A stretch of 64,000 nucleotides of DNA from Pseudoscleropodium purum (GCA_963969395.1 OZ017795.1:37181063-37245062); one strand, 5' to 3'; shown: positions 1-12,575, counted from the first letter of the stretch. Numbers and translations are program-made. The notes: a model not told the origin generated them from the sequence alone.

Positions 1-1570
1 TCTTAGCCTTTGCAATCATGGGCCGAACCTGTTGTATGGATGTGAAATCAATAGAGAAGACCCTTGGATTGTAAGTAATGACAACATCTTAGACACAGTT
101 TTTGAATTTTTATTTTTATTGTTGAAAGGAGTACAAAGTCATGTGCCATGACTGATTCAGCACGTTTGAAATGATGTATGGGTATGAGCAAGAAAGCATG
201 AATCCAAGGGCCATTGACAGAATGATTGGATGTCCATTTATGGAACTCATAAACTGAGAAAATGACAGGATTAAACAATGAAAGCACAGTTCAATACATG
301 TGACCGTGTATTTTGGAATTTTGTGGTCATGCAAATGTTGCCAACTTTGAAAGAGAGTCCAAGGAGGTGAATCCAATAGCCTCATGTCCACTTGCATATA
401 TTGTAGTTTATTAGCATATATAGTAGTTTCTTATCAAGGCATAGGAGAATTCTATATGTACTTAATGCTTGAAATCCATATTCTAAAAAATGATGAATAT
501 TAAAAGATAATTTTGCAACTAATGATGATGGCTTGTATAGACAAGTGGAATAGAGATGTTCATCCTATTAGAGGATAATTTTGTGGCTAATAACTATGGC
601 AATAGGCCCATATTTCAAAGCTTTGAAGCCCATATTGTGGATGATGATAGACACAATGTTTTGGGTTGACTTTTCAATAATGCTTGTATATATATATATC
701 CAATTTGATTACCCCCTAAACATCAAGATCCTTCTCAAAAATTGATGAATTGAGAAAAATCATTATAGAATAATATTTGGAAAAATATTTTGGTATTGAT
801 ATACAAATAAAAGTTGTAGATTTTGAGTTTTAGATTCCATCGTACAATTAGATTCACTAGTGCTATCATTATTTCTTTTTTTTAATTTTGAAAGAGAAAT
901 TTCAAAATTCCTTCTAAAATCAATTACAAGCAAAATATTATCATTTTTTGAATAAAACTTGTTGGAATGGATTTGAATTGAGGTTCTCTTGATATACTGA
1001 TTTTTGAAATTTTTGTGTTCTTTAAATCTATGACTTCATCTTTGCAAATCCAATTCTAAACTAAAGTCAATGCAATTTTTGGTTTGACACACTTCCACAT
1101 TTGTAATTTTAGAAAAAATATGAACTCCAATAACACCAAATCCAACCATTAAATAGGACAACAACTTGATAAAGTATCTTCACAAATTAAATGACTTTCA
1201 TCCAAGAAGCAACAAGAAAGAAAATTGATTTTCAATCTGTTTGTGGTCCAAAAATTGGACATTGGAGCACTTCACGGTTAATTAAAGGTTAATAACATAT
1301 TTGAACAAAAACATAAGCAAAAATAAACAATAATTTTAAGGTGGCTTTTGAGCATCATAGGGTTACATTATCAACCCTGAAGTCCATATTCTAGATGACG
1401 ACCAGAGAGCCTCCAAGCGTTGCATACTAACTGCGTTGCATACTAACTGCGTTGCATACTAACTGAAGTTCAACAATATTATTAAGTTCAACAAACTCAT
1501 TCATCTAATGTGATACTTGAATCTTGAAAAGGCAACCTTCCATAATAACCAATTTCATGAAATTGCAGTA
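1..1570. other. AT-rich intergenic DNA, no gene recognised
   Basis: No open frame here resembles a known protein, and the two short minus-strand frames near 48-397 have no recognisable domain. The stretch is AT-rich with many homopolymer runs. Its only clear structure is the 16-bp tandem repeat described separately. Confidence 0.6.
1417..1464. repeat. Perfect 16-bp tandem repeat, three copies
   Basis: The unit GCGTTGCATACTAACT occurs three times without a mismatch. The perfect identity suggests recent slippage or unequal exchange. It lies downstream of the AT-hook gene on the opposite strand and has no coding frame. Confidence 0.9.
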
Positions 1571-2343
1571 AATATCAGCAAAATTGCAGTAAAAAGATAT
1601 AAGCAAAAATGTGCAAAAAATAAAAATAGGATTGAGGCGTTAAGGGGTTAACGTGAATAACTGAACAGTACAGTACCTCAGTTGACCAGTTCGCAGTTGT
1701 GAAAAAAAGGGTCCAGTTGACAGAAGCAGATGCACACAAAACTGCAACAATAAGAAAAGAAAAGATGGGGATATACGGTACTTCTGTGTTGACGTGATTG
1801 ACCCATGCCAGACCAGTCACACCAACTGCTGCAGTGCATGACATTCTACTGCTAACTTACTTGGCACTCTGCAATATTGGTGCAAGTCAGATGAGACTTC
1901 ATGATTTTCTGAGCCCCACAACCCTTACGAAGTTCACACTTGACGGTGATAAACAATGGTGTGACTATTTCACAACCATTTAAGCAAACAGGAGAATAAG
2001 AGTCGTTGCCAAACAAAAACGGTAACAAAACATCTGCAAAAAAATCTGTATCCAGAAATTTGTGACAAGAAACAATTCAAGGAAATGGTTGGTCACATTT
2101 CTATGCAGGAGGAGTCTGTACAGAAAAAGGGAGTGAATGCCTTTTTGAATCACAGAGAGTTCCACATCTCCTTGGCAAAGTTTTTCCACACAGTGGTCCA
2201 AAAGAAAACACACCCTGAAGGGCTAAGCAAACCCATGTACACCTGCATCGTTGCCTCCAAAATTTTACAGACTGACTTGATGATACAACCTTGTAGATCG
2301 CACCTGTACAAGGAAAATTCCAGGCTTTTTTCAGTTGTTTGAA

Positions 2344-5070
2344 TCAGCCACTTGCTGCTAGCGCCTGCACGTGTTTGAGGTCTAAAACTCCATGAGCACC
2401 CCACCCTCTTGCACCATCCGGCACTACAGGCCTGAACTTCTCGTACAGATTATAGGCCTTGCTGCCAATTTCCTCCGGTTCCAAGGAGTTTGCTAGCGCT
2501 TCAAATGCCTCTGCGTCCATCACAAGCAGTAATAAATTCCTTCGTTAGCCAAGTCTCGGTTGCTGGAGCTTCCAGATTTAGTTACCGCTGTCATTTCTTG
2601 ACGAGATTAAATATGATGACATCTTGAGGAGTTTCTTGTACTCCCTCGGAATCAATCAACAGTGAGTCAAGAAAAGAATCTAGATTCTTTTCGTGCACAA
2701 TCTTCAGCTCTTATTAACTTTGCAAAAGTGTGACGTGCGAGAGGATTGTTTTTCTATCTGTCGTAGTGAAAGGTTAGCTTAGACTACAAAAATGCCCACA
2801 ACTGGTGTAATGGGTCATGTGCGTCTTTTGTAGGATATTTCCACGAGTGTTGTTTTTCATCCTATCCTTGGTCTGCATGTTTGCATATGGCTCATCTGAC
2901 AGTGATTGCATGCCTGGCGATGGAACAAAATGCTTCAAAAGTGGACCGGTTCTTCGATATTTTAGTGCTTCCCATTCTTTTGTGCTACAGTAAAAACTAA
3001 AAAAGTTGCAAGCTGAATACCACTCTAGAAAATAATGTAATAATGACAATCGATGTGTGCTAAGTAAGAGATGACTCGGATATTCCTTGAAAAAGAAGCT
3101 TACGTGACAGATGGGACCAGTAAGCTGCTCACCTCTCACACGGTCATAGTCATCTTTAAATGCGCGATGAAGATAGGCCTTCACTGCGTTGGGAACAATA
3201 GCTTTCCCAGACTCCACAGCAAAACGCCCTTTCTCAGTGGTCTTCCCGTACACGCTGTTCCCAAACACATCAAATTTCTCCTGCTTGGCTTTCTTTTTGT
3301 TTGTTTCCACCTCGGGATCCTTGGAGCTTTCTTCAAAAACACCAATCCTCTTGCCCTTGGACTGAGCAAACAAACCGGAGATGGCCTTGCCAAACGTCAC
3401 AGCTTCATCGAAAGTAAAGCCCTGGCGCTCCGCCACGGCCGCTACCCACATGGTGAGCACCGGGGCTCGGTTCACCTTGATCTCTCCTTCCTGCTCCCAA
3501 AACAATGCATCATATCAATTCTCAACCATATATTCAGAGAGCTAATGCAACTGAAAATCAATTTAGTTTTCCAGGTTATACAAAATATTGTCAGTCGATT
3601 GTGTCTTTCGACACTTTGGTGCCAAGTTTTTTAGCATTTTCTTTGCTGATTTTCGTATTCGATAGATATTGCCATCACATTAGTACAGAGGGAAAGCTCA
3701 TCTGATTGAGCTGAGGGGTCTGGGCCCAAGTCTATGCTGATTCACATACTCATACAAAGAGTTTCTTCTGTATCTCACAATTTTGGCACTCAGAAACTAA
3801 CCAGTTTAACTAAGGTATGCAACACTGCCCAAAATGAGACACGTACTGCGACATCTACATTGGACCCAAAAGGTGTCACAAAAACCTAGATGTTGATAAC
3901 ACAAGATGCACCCAATCAAACCGTGAGAGTGTATGGGACTAGTTTTAGATACATCTAGAGACAGTACTTTGAAAATTCACAAACTTTTTAACTTATTCAC
4001 ACGGTGTCCAAATAATGCATGCATGCTAAAGTGCATTGATATCGGAATCCCCTTTTAGTTTCCAAAAAAAATAATGTGCGTTTAATAATAGTTAGTAACT
4101 ATGCCAGTTATAAATAATGACGATTGTAGGTGCGCATACCTTCATATGACTATTTCTCATATTTCTCCTATCTTGCAGAATAGTCAATGACTAGGAATTT
4201 TGGAGTACAAAGTACCTGAGAAGCTTTTGATGGCTGGGAATCGTCAGTGGGTACGTTCTGTTCTGGTTCTTCCTCCCCGGGCACTGCTTTAGGTTCCTCC
4301 TTCGCAGCGTCTTCCTCTTTGACAGCTTCGTCTTTCTTCACGTCTGGTACAGTGCTTTCCTCAGGCTTCTCCTCAGCAGCTGAGGCCGCTTTGCGCTTTC
4401 TCCCGGGTTTCTTTTTGGGCTCTTTAAAAAAAGAAAAGCACATGTGAGAACATGGATCCACATCATGACTAGAGAGTCCTTAGTGCTAAGTTATGAGAAT
4501 GGAAGATAGTTCTATGGGCTATCCTAAGTCTAAAACATGTAAGGGTCTATGTTTGATGAGAGGAAGCGGTACCTGTTACCACATTTTCTTTGTTGTCCCC
4601 AACCTTGGACTGTCCCCGCAACCGCATGCTTGAGCGGCTTCCCTGCTCAGGTTCTACCGCTGGCGCCTTGATGGGCGTCGTCCCTGTAGAGAAACACACA
4701 GAACTTAGAACCTTTTCCACACAACAATGCTTCTTCAAAACTATTTCTTCTTCTTCTTCGTCTTCTTCTTAGTACTTCGCAAACTTTCCTCTTTCAAAAA
4801 GGAAGCAGACCTTTTGGAACACTGACACTTGGGACATGGTAACTAACATCTCACTTGACACCAGACCGCCAAGCCCCTGTCCCTCACAGCGACCCAAAGC
4901 TCATGCTACCTCCAGAAAATCACCAAAAACAAAACCTCCAGAAAATCACCCCCCAAGAAGCTTAGAACAAGATGCAGAAATGTAAAAGAACACAACTCAC
5001 CATCTTCTTCAGAGGCCTTGGCGGACTGGCCATTCTTCGTGGTGCCCTTGGCAGGCCGTCCTCGAGGCAT
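2344..5070 (-). CDS. AT-hook protein with conserved C-terminal domain of unknown function (5 exons, 303 aa)
   Basis: Coding exons on the minus strand are 5070-5001, 4683-4573, 4421-4216, 3490-3133 and 2510-2344. They give 912 nt, and all joins use GT/AG in consistent phase. The start ATG at 5070 opens with MPRGRPAKG, whose RGRP core is a canonical AT-hook for minor-groove binding to AT-rich DNA. A second basic patch, KKKPGRKRK, sits near residues 63-71. Residues about 72-128 are acidic, Lys/Glu-rich and probably disordered. Residues 130-303 form a globular region containing VLTMWVAAVAERQGF and, near the end, YEKFRPVVPDGARGWGAHG. I recall this domain from plant, fungal and bacterial proteins of unknown function but cannot name a Pfam entry. 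The inferred role is chromatin-associated, because of the AT-hook. The exon 5 acceptor at 2511 is the least certain join, although it restores phase and runs to a TGA. Confidence 0.8.
4745..4770. repeat. TTC-rich microsatellite in intron 1 of the AT-hook gene
   Basis: A run of TTC triplets, interrupted once by TCG, lies about 60 bp upstream of the exon 2 acceptor of the minus-strand gene. It reads as GAA repeats in the sense direction. Confidence 0.8.
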
Positions 5071-5100
5071 CTTCAACTCCAAATTAAACCACCCACCCAA

Positions 5101-5158
5101 AGCAAAAGCCAAGCCAAGTCAAGCCAAGCCAAACCAAATCAAACCAAACCCTGCGCAC
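5101..5158. repeat. Degenerate AAGCC/AAACC pentamer array in the 5' leader
   Basis: About ten AAGCC- or AAACC-like units lie just upstream of the AT-hook gene start. They read as GGCTT/GGTTT in the sense direction and probably fall within the 5' untranslated leader. Confidence 0.6.
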
Positions 5159-5607
5159 AAAATCTGCAAACTCAGAAAGATGAGGAAATCAAAACTCACG
5201 CCCCACTCAGTACAGTAGCATACAACAGTAAAATACTGATGAATAACAACCCAAAAGCAGAAAAGCAAAAAAGCAAAGAACCACGAAGCTCACAAGCGAA
5301 CAGAAATCACTCATGCTTCTGTCCCTGAACTAAACTAAGCTTACTTCAAACCTGAGAGGTGAAAGATCAATACATGCAAGATGCTTTTGTTGTAACTTAC
5401 GTTAACTTAGTAGGCAGGCTCACTCTCGCACAGGCAATCTGTGGGGGTCAATGAAACTGATGAAGGTGAGTGAGAACGAAGCAGAAATCCAGAATCAACC
5501 ACCTTGTCCCCTGACGGACACGTTCTACAAATCACGGACTGACGACATGTAATTCAGGCATGGAGGATTTTAAAAGGAGGAACTCGAAACAAACAGTAGT
5601 GGAGTGA

Positions 5608-5613
5608 CACGTG
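5608..5613. promoter_or_regulatory. G-box (CACGTG) upstream of the AT-hook gene
   Basis: A palindromic CACGTG core in the context GACACGTGTG lies about 540 bp upstream of the minus-strand start codon. G-boxes bind plant bZIP and bHLH factors. Its function here is inferred from position only. Confidence 0.4.
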
Positions 5614-5870
5614 TGTGACCCTACAGCCTGATTGCAAGCTTTGATCCCAACACACAACTGCACTAATAATGAAATTTAGTGTTAACCATACCAAGACCAT
5701 ACTTAACAAGAGAGAGCAAAATATCTTATATTAAAAAAAGAAGGGATCACTCATTGATTGTAAAATTCAAAATTAAGAGTAAGAATTTGTAGTATTTTTA
5801 ACTCAATTAGTATGGTAACACTAAACTTCATTATTAGAACACTTCTTTGCAAGTGTGGGTTTACTATAGT

Positions 5871-6730
5871 AAAGGAGCTAACCCATTTTCATCTACTTAG
5901 GCAATTTCACATATCCAGAGCATTGTTTTCTTGAGTGGAGAAATTTTTCAATGTACAGAAATAGAATTTAGAAGAATTCCATATTTTTTCAAAAAAATTA
6001 TTTCTCATAATTTAATTACTATAAATTTTTTAGTTGAAAACTTTGTTCTATCTACTCTTGTCATATAGGTCTTCCTATTTTCAACCATGAGTTGGTTGCA
6101 AAATCAACCAAGATTGCAACCAATCATAATGCACCACAACTACATTGGAAATTGTGCCATAATTAATCTTGTGCTTTCTCCTATCGATTGGAAAGAGTGT
6201 AGCCTATATGACGGGAATGGGTCTCTGGTCGGAAATGGGTTGGCTCCCTTACTATAGTTATTATACTTGAGGGTCAGATTTGGCAAAGATGTGTGAGAAT
6301 TGAAGTTCCTCATCAGATTTTTGAGGGTCCACATTGAGGTGGAAGCACCAATAAGCAATTTGGAAGCAAATTTTGTGTAGTAAGAATTGGTGGATATTTT
6401 TCCCATGTAGAAAGATAGGAAATATGAGAATTGCTAAATTTCAGATTTTTATGCAGAAAACTGAAATTACAGTGCATTTTGGGAGGCAAAAGAACTCTTG
6501 ACCCGTAAGTAATGTCTAGAGTCTTCTAATTCTCATCATTCCAAACAATATTTTCTTGCTCATTACTATAGGTAATGTGTCATAACCTTATTAGTTGCCA
6601 ACTTGAAAAGGAACCAAAAAAACAAATTCCAAGCTTCACATCCGGCAGATTTGGTCTAAGGTTGGAAATAGCACACCCTCCTGGTTGGGTACTTGGCGTG
6701 GTTGGTAATTGGTGTCTCCACCTTACCTTA
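5871..6730. repeat. Dispersed repeat, most complete copy (copy A)
   Basis: The first half (5871-6248) matches 8165-8539. The second half (about 6395-6730) matches 28586-28942. Shared landmarks are GGTTGCAA, CCAATCATAATG and TAGCCTA in the first half, and GTAGAAAGATAGGAAATATG, CCTTATTAGT and TTGAAAAGGAA in the second. Copies B and C do not overlap each other, so copy A shows that they belong to one larger element. No transposase frame is visible. A short inverted pair with the core GCCAAATCTGACCCTCA occurs near 6271-6287 and 6788-6804. Confidence 0.75.
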
Positions 6731-7030
6731 AACCAATCACATGATGAAAATTGTGTGGCATATTTTAGCAAAAATGACTCCATTTATGCCAAATCTGACC
6801 CTCACATAGGGTTATGTACTCCATTACAAAGTCATTCTAATTGGACATTTAATTTCAAACAGGTAGACAGTAGGCTCTCTGCTTGGCAGGCTGATTACCT
6901 TGCCACTTGCACAGCGGAAACGGACACTCCTCAAAACTTTGCCTTGAAAGTTTCAAAATTTGGTAACAGACAAGCTCTAGTTGTAGCTTAGAGCTCACGC
7001 GGTTGCAAACCATAATTATTGAGCAACTAA

Positions 7031-7155
7031 GGGTATGTTTACACTTGGTGTCAGGGGTGATTTTTGCAATGTATATTGAGTCCATAATGAGGTCTGAATT
7101 TGTTCACAAGACCCTCACTAACAACACTTTTTAACACCAAGTGCAAACACATCTC
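7031..7155. mobile_element. Small fold-back MITE, 125 bp
   Basis: The ends are inverted copies: the left reads GGGTATGTTTACACTTGGTG, and the right, reverse-complemented, reads GAGATGTGTTTGCACTTGGTG. The internal sequence is non-coding. Superfamily is not assignable because no clear target duplication is seen. Confidence 0.7.
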
Positions 7156-8164
7156 AAGGTTATGAGTGTGGGCTCATCTTTTTCTTTTTGTTCGTCCTCA
7201 CCCACTATCTCTAAACCTAAGGTGAATAAGTTACATCCCAAATCGCACCCTGCCTAAAATTGCCTTCATCATCACACTATGTACATCTCCAAAATCAACA
7301 TGTACGTCTGTTGAAGAAACAGTTTCAGAACATCTACCTAAAAGAAACTTAGACCATGCATAACTTTTTCATACGGTATCCAAATATCACAATCTTAAGT
7401 GTGTTTAGTTCGAACTTCCTTTCACTTTGCCAACAAGAAAATATGAAAATATTTGACGAGTATAATAGTAATAATAACAACAACAACAACTAGGCGCAGT
7501 AACCAACTACCCACCTTTAGCTATTTGCTGGTCGATTAATAGAGCATCTTTTGCTAATCAGTTTGGAGTATTATTTAATGGCTTGCTGAGCAGGGATGGT
7601 GACGTCCATGTACTGGAGATACAGACGTGAGTGAATGGAATTGCCCGACTGGCCTGCTGGTCACTTGGTCAGTCAAATCATGTGGGCAATTCTGAGAAAA
7701 AAGAATTTAGTTTAGGTGTTGGTTGTTTAATTTAAATATTTATTTGACCCCAGATGCTCACCAGGGGCATTTCTGGGTTTGGGGTGTTTTTTTTCCAATG
7801 TGATGGCTCCAAAAACTTAGGCGAGCCCTTTCAATGGAAATCGTCCAATCATGTGCTGGTGTGTTTTTAAAAAAAATACTTAGACGAGAATATCAATGTA
7901 ATAATTTTGCAAATTTTCTTTTGGTTTGGGTAGTTATAATAGAATTTCTGCTGGTTTTGAACAAATTGTCATAAATGTAGTGAAAAGAATTACATTTTCT
8001 CTTTCAATTTTCTATATGATTGGAGCTAGACCAAAGTGTTTGTTGAAATCCAATGACATTTGGCCAAGAGAAGTATGGGTGGCTAGAGGGTTTATCCCTA
8101 AAGAAGAAACTGTCCCTTCCATGGACACTTGAGGTTTGGGTTTGAACTTACAATCTTCATTTTT

Positions 8165-8539
8165 AAGGGAGCCAACCCATTTTTGACCACTTAAGCACTT
8201 TGTGGTATCTGCAGGGTTGATTTTTTCACAAGGTAAATTTCCTCATGTATAGAAACATGCATCAAAAGGTATGTATAATTTTCCAAATTTTTTTCCGCAA
8301 TACAGAATTACTATGAATTTTTTAGTGGAAGGTGGGCTTACATCCATTCATGTGATATAGACCTTCCTTTTTCCAACCAAGGTTTGGTTGCAATATTGAG
8401 AGTCTTATTAGCCAATCATAATGTGACACAATTGCATTGTGAACTACACCATAATTAATTGTTGCTCATTCTTTTGCATGGAAAGAGAATAGCCTACATA
8501 TTTAGAATGGAGCTAATAGTCATGAATGGGTTGCCTCCC
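8165..8539. repeat. Dispersed repeat copy B (5' half)
   Basis: Direct-orientation match to 5871-6248, diverged by substitutions and small indels. Matching blocks include AGCCAACCCATTTTTGACCA against AGCTAACCCATTTTCATCTA, and the CCATAATTAAT segment. Confidence 0.75.
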
Positions 8540-8935
8540 ATATTAGGTTTTGAAAAATGTTGTTTATTTTCAATCAATTCTTGATAGCAAAATTATCCAA
8601 CAAGAATTGCAAATGATTGAGCTCAAGTAGCATACATAGATATAGATATATCATCAAATTCAATTCAAAATTAAAGTTTTCATTGAATATATTTTATATC
8701 TCTATATATACAAAGATTTTATTCATTCTCTATGGATGCATGATGTGACAATTATGAAGAGTTATGTTTTTCAAACAATGCATGGTATTGAATTGAAAAA
8801 ATAGCATATAAGATATATTTCCTGAATACAATTTTCAAGCAGTTTTTTTGAAAAGAAAGATCTTAGAGGGTTTGGATTACTTTTTCAACAATCTTCCTAT
8901 TAAAATTGACAAATTCCTAGTTCATTTTAGAACTA

Positions 8936-9900
8936 TTAACCCCTAAATGACCAAAGTGCATTTTGGGGCAACATAGTAATATGGGATAGCTCACTTTGAA
9001 TAGATTTTTTTTAATTTTTTTTTAATTTTCACAAAACATGTGCCTAAGGAGTAGCTTTAAGGCCCAATAGTTTTCATAACTTTTGACTACATAATTAAAA
9101 AGCTATTGTATGATATTTGGTTTTCATTGCTTGGTGGGCAACATGGGCAATTCAAAAAAATTCTTTAAAATTTCAATTTCAATTTTTTTTTTAAATCCAA
9201 TTGGTCTTCTAGATAGATATGTAGAGATATATACATATACATGGAAAGCTTCAAATCACTCTATTTTGATTTATGAGATAAAAGTCATGAGGAGTTTTAA
9301 TTAGCAAGTAGTTATCGAATCTCCTGTCAAATCTCTACTTTGAGATTAGCTTTGGAGTCCTTTATTTAACTCAATTTACAATATTTTTTAACAAAATAAA
9401 AATATTGGATATAGATTGTTTCCTACAACATTATAACCATTGGGATTGGAATTTTTCAATTCCATTATAACTAAATTCTTAATAATTTTGTATTTTGAAT
9501 CAATATGTACTTCTTTCTACTTACTATTTTTTTCCTATGTGTTGTACAATTCTAAATGATCTAAATTTTTTCTAGAATGTAACCAACTTTCCATGAAGAA
9601 TAAATCCAAATAAGCACCACCATTTTGAACTTTTTTCATACAAATGTGACCTTGTAAAGTGTAGTTGCTTGTTTTTTTGCAAGGCTAAAAAAAGGATTTT
9701 GGTCAATTAAAATATCTTGCTAATATCTTGCCATCTACATGGTAGAAATTTTTGAAATTTTTTCCACATCTTTTCAAACTAGCATACTACAAGATCCTAT
9801 AGTTATGTGTATCCAATTTTTTTTCTAATTTTTGGCAATTTAAAGGGCAATTTTAGAGCACTTTTTGGTTAAAACATAGTCAAAAATCTTTAGGGGTTAA
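8936..9900. mobile_element. TTAA-bounded element, copy 1 (957 bp between TTAA sites)
   Basis: TTAA at 8936-8939 is followed by CCCCTAAATGACCAAAGTGC. The right end reads CTTTAGGGG followed by TTAA at 9897-9900. The termini are therefore inverted repeats (CCCCTAAA), and no target duplication beyond TTAA is visible in the flanks. The interior is non-coding, so this would be non-autonomous. Related sequence lies at 21980-22840 (mostly inverted), 23380-23830 (direct) and from 34808 (left end). TTAA-specific insertion with C-rich ends is characteristic of piggyBac-type transposons. Assignment to that superfamily is inference. Confidence 0.7.
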
Positions 9901-10224
9901 TCATATAGTTTTTCCTTCCATCTTGAATCTAAATTTGAATGAAGTTCTAATCAACTATTTTATTAAAGGTAAGTAATCAATTCTTTGATTAAAAAAAGAA
10001 ATCCTAGACTTGCAATTTATATGAATTCAAAAAAGATTTTATTTAAAATCTATAGTGTGTTTTGAAGTTAAAATATTACTCCCTTTATCTCAAAATAAAT
10101 CCATGGTTTCTTGAAAGAGGTTAGACCAATGCATAAGGTGCTCTTGTTTGGATAAGAACACAAAGTTATTGAAGCTTCTAATCATTTCTATAGGGCACCA
10201 AAGCTTCAAACTGTGGCCATGGGT

Positions 10225-10590
10225 TCATGTAGGAAATCGACATAGAATTATCAATTCTCTTCTATTTTGTAAATAGCTCCAATGCATTAAATTACATTCA
10301 ATTGAGGCTTCCAAGTGATCAAACCATTGGAAGAAAGACATATATGAATGATCTTCTACAACTTTCCGAAAAAGACATTTACTTTCTTGATTGAACCCAT
10401 AGAATAAACTTTTTAGAATATGGACAAAGAAAAGTTGAACAACATTTTCTTCTCTTGGTAGAAGTGTGTGGTTCATGCAATCACTACCAACTACTACACA
10501 TAGACAAGGACAAGCTACAACATCAAGGAAAATTGTCAATCGCTTTGTAATGCCTAAATGACACCATAACATTTCATTTCTATTGACCAT
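10225..10590 (-). other. Unrecognised open frame, possible relic
   Basis: A 121-codon frame opens in AT-rich DNA. The translation is Cys- and Phe-rich, with no domain I recognise and no flanking splice-linked exons. It could be a decayed transposon fragment or chance. I do not regard it as a supported gene. Confidence 0.15.
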
Positions 10591-11699
10591 TCAAACATCA
10601 AATTTAATTTGAGACAACCAATTTTTTGTAATATTGGATTTCTTTTGAAATAGAGGGTGTACGATAAGATGCAACAATAAATCTTACAAGATATTTCCTT
10701 TCATTCAAAATATTTAGTTTCACTCTCGAGAGGAATAGTTAGTGAAAAAAAATAAGGATATACATGCAAACACCTACTAATTTATAGGGGGATATTATTT
10801 TTTTGTCTACTATTTTTTTTACACTCTATTATTATATAATTTTATAATTTGAGTCACTAAAAAGGGGGCATACATTAATTTTAACTTCTAAATGCCATGA
10901 ATATATCATATACTATCTTACTATAATTTTTCTTTCCATTATAGTTTTTTTTACACCATTTTTTTTCCAACACCATTTTTTTCCAATCCCATTGAAATTC
11001 AACACCTTTCCAATTGAAATTAGTAAATGGAATTTGTAATCTAAACTAAAAACCTAAAACACCATAAATGCACTTATGTAGTAACATTTTAAGAGTTTTT
11101 AGTACCAAATCTATGTAAGTGAATAAAAATAGAAACATATAATTTCCAAAATTAAATGACAGACACCTAAAGCCAACCAACATCTATTGTAGAAATTAGT
11201 AAAATCTATAAAATTATTGAATACTTTGAATATGCCAGTCACAAGGCAACAACATTTAATACTTTTGGCCAAAAAAAAGAATAAAAAAAGAATATCATAG
11301 GTCTAATTTTTTTTCTAATCTAACCTATTTTTCTATACCTTGTAGTATACATGTTATAGAGCATATCCATTGCAGGTTGGCTTCCAATGGCATGCTAAAG
11401 GCCATATGGCAAGCCCAGGCTTGGGGTGCTTTTTGATGGCAACAACATCCTCTATTGTGTATCCAACTCAAATGGCTTGGTGAAAAGTCAAAACCTTTAA
11501 AATTAGCTTATATTTTTTTATATTTCTAATTATTCTTCTCCTTCAAATTTCTAAATCCGATTAGAATCATGTCTAAAGAAATGTAATAGAATATAAGCTA
11601 ATTTCATTAGATATGAGGATAAATTGGATGGGCTCAAGCTAAAGGGCGTGGAGGTTTTTTTATTGAGTTTGATTGAAAAAGTGTTTATGCTATGACCAA

Positions 11700-12575
11700 G
11701 GTGAGAATCAATTCACTATCCTCTCAAAAGATGTCTCTTCCTTGGACCTTGGTTTGTATTAGTTGCCCCCCCCCCCCTCTCTCAAAAGATTTATAGGCCC
11801 TGATTTTTTTTTTATGGAAAAACGCTTACCCTTGAAATTTCTAAAATCAAGATTTAATCTGAATTGTCCAAATATGAAATACGGAATAAAAAATGGATAT
11901 AGTATTGCATACTAATATGTACTAAATATTGAATATGGTACCAAATATGGATGAAGTACTGGATACAGATATAGGATGAATTGTCCCATATTGATTGTCA
12001 AATAAGTTGGTTTCTGAAAATTATAAGATGGGGAGAGGGGAGGAGGGAATGAATATTTTAAAATCCTAAATTGCTTAAAATCTCACTGTGAGCACTATGA
12101 GTCATTTTTGGGTAGACAGTGAGCATTGTGAATCACTATCCACTCAAAAGATGGTTCCCTCTTAGTTTGCATTAGTTGCGTCCCTTCTCAAAAAATTTAT
12201 AGGCCATTAATTGTTTTAAAGAAAAAAACCTTTACCCTCAAAATTGCCATTGATTTCTCAAAAAAATTACAAGCTATTGATCTTATGAGATTTAATTTGA
12301 ACCGTCCAAATATGAAATAAATACTAGATACGTACACCATATCGGATATAGATACAAGATGAATATTGAATATGTGTACCGGATATGAACACAATATTGG
12401 ATATGGATATGGGATGAATATTGAATACGAGTACTAGATACAAATATGGAAAGAATTATCCCATATTGATTGTCACTATATTGGTTCAAGGAGTCACTTT
12501 AGGGTGGATAGTAGGTACCTCCTCACTATCCACTCAAAAGATGCCTCCACACTGTAAATCACTATCAATCCAAAA
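11700..12575. repeat. Tandem direct duplication, period about 420 bp, two full and one partial copy
   Basis: The block CACTATCCACTCAAAAGATG with its GTTTGCATTAGTTGC tail recurs near 11717, 12136 and, partially, 12526. Each full unit ends with TCCCATATTGATTGTCA (11984 and 12461). Within each unit are further short GGATATGGATA-type repeats. A run of 13 C occurs near 11765. No coding potential is seen. Confidence 0.75.

Noticed and set aside
3071..3634. 187-codon plus-strand frame across AT-hook gene exon 4
   Set aside because: It is antisense to a well-supported exon with correct splice sites, and it shows no domain.
6575..6991. 138-codon plus-strand frame
   Set aside because: It lies partly in the dispersed repeat, and the frame is not kept in copy C at 28780-28942.
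12197..12489. Short minus-strand frames rich in Tyr/Ile
   Set aside because: They are translations of the GGATATGGATA tandem repeats.
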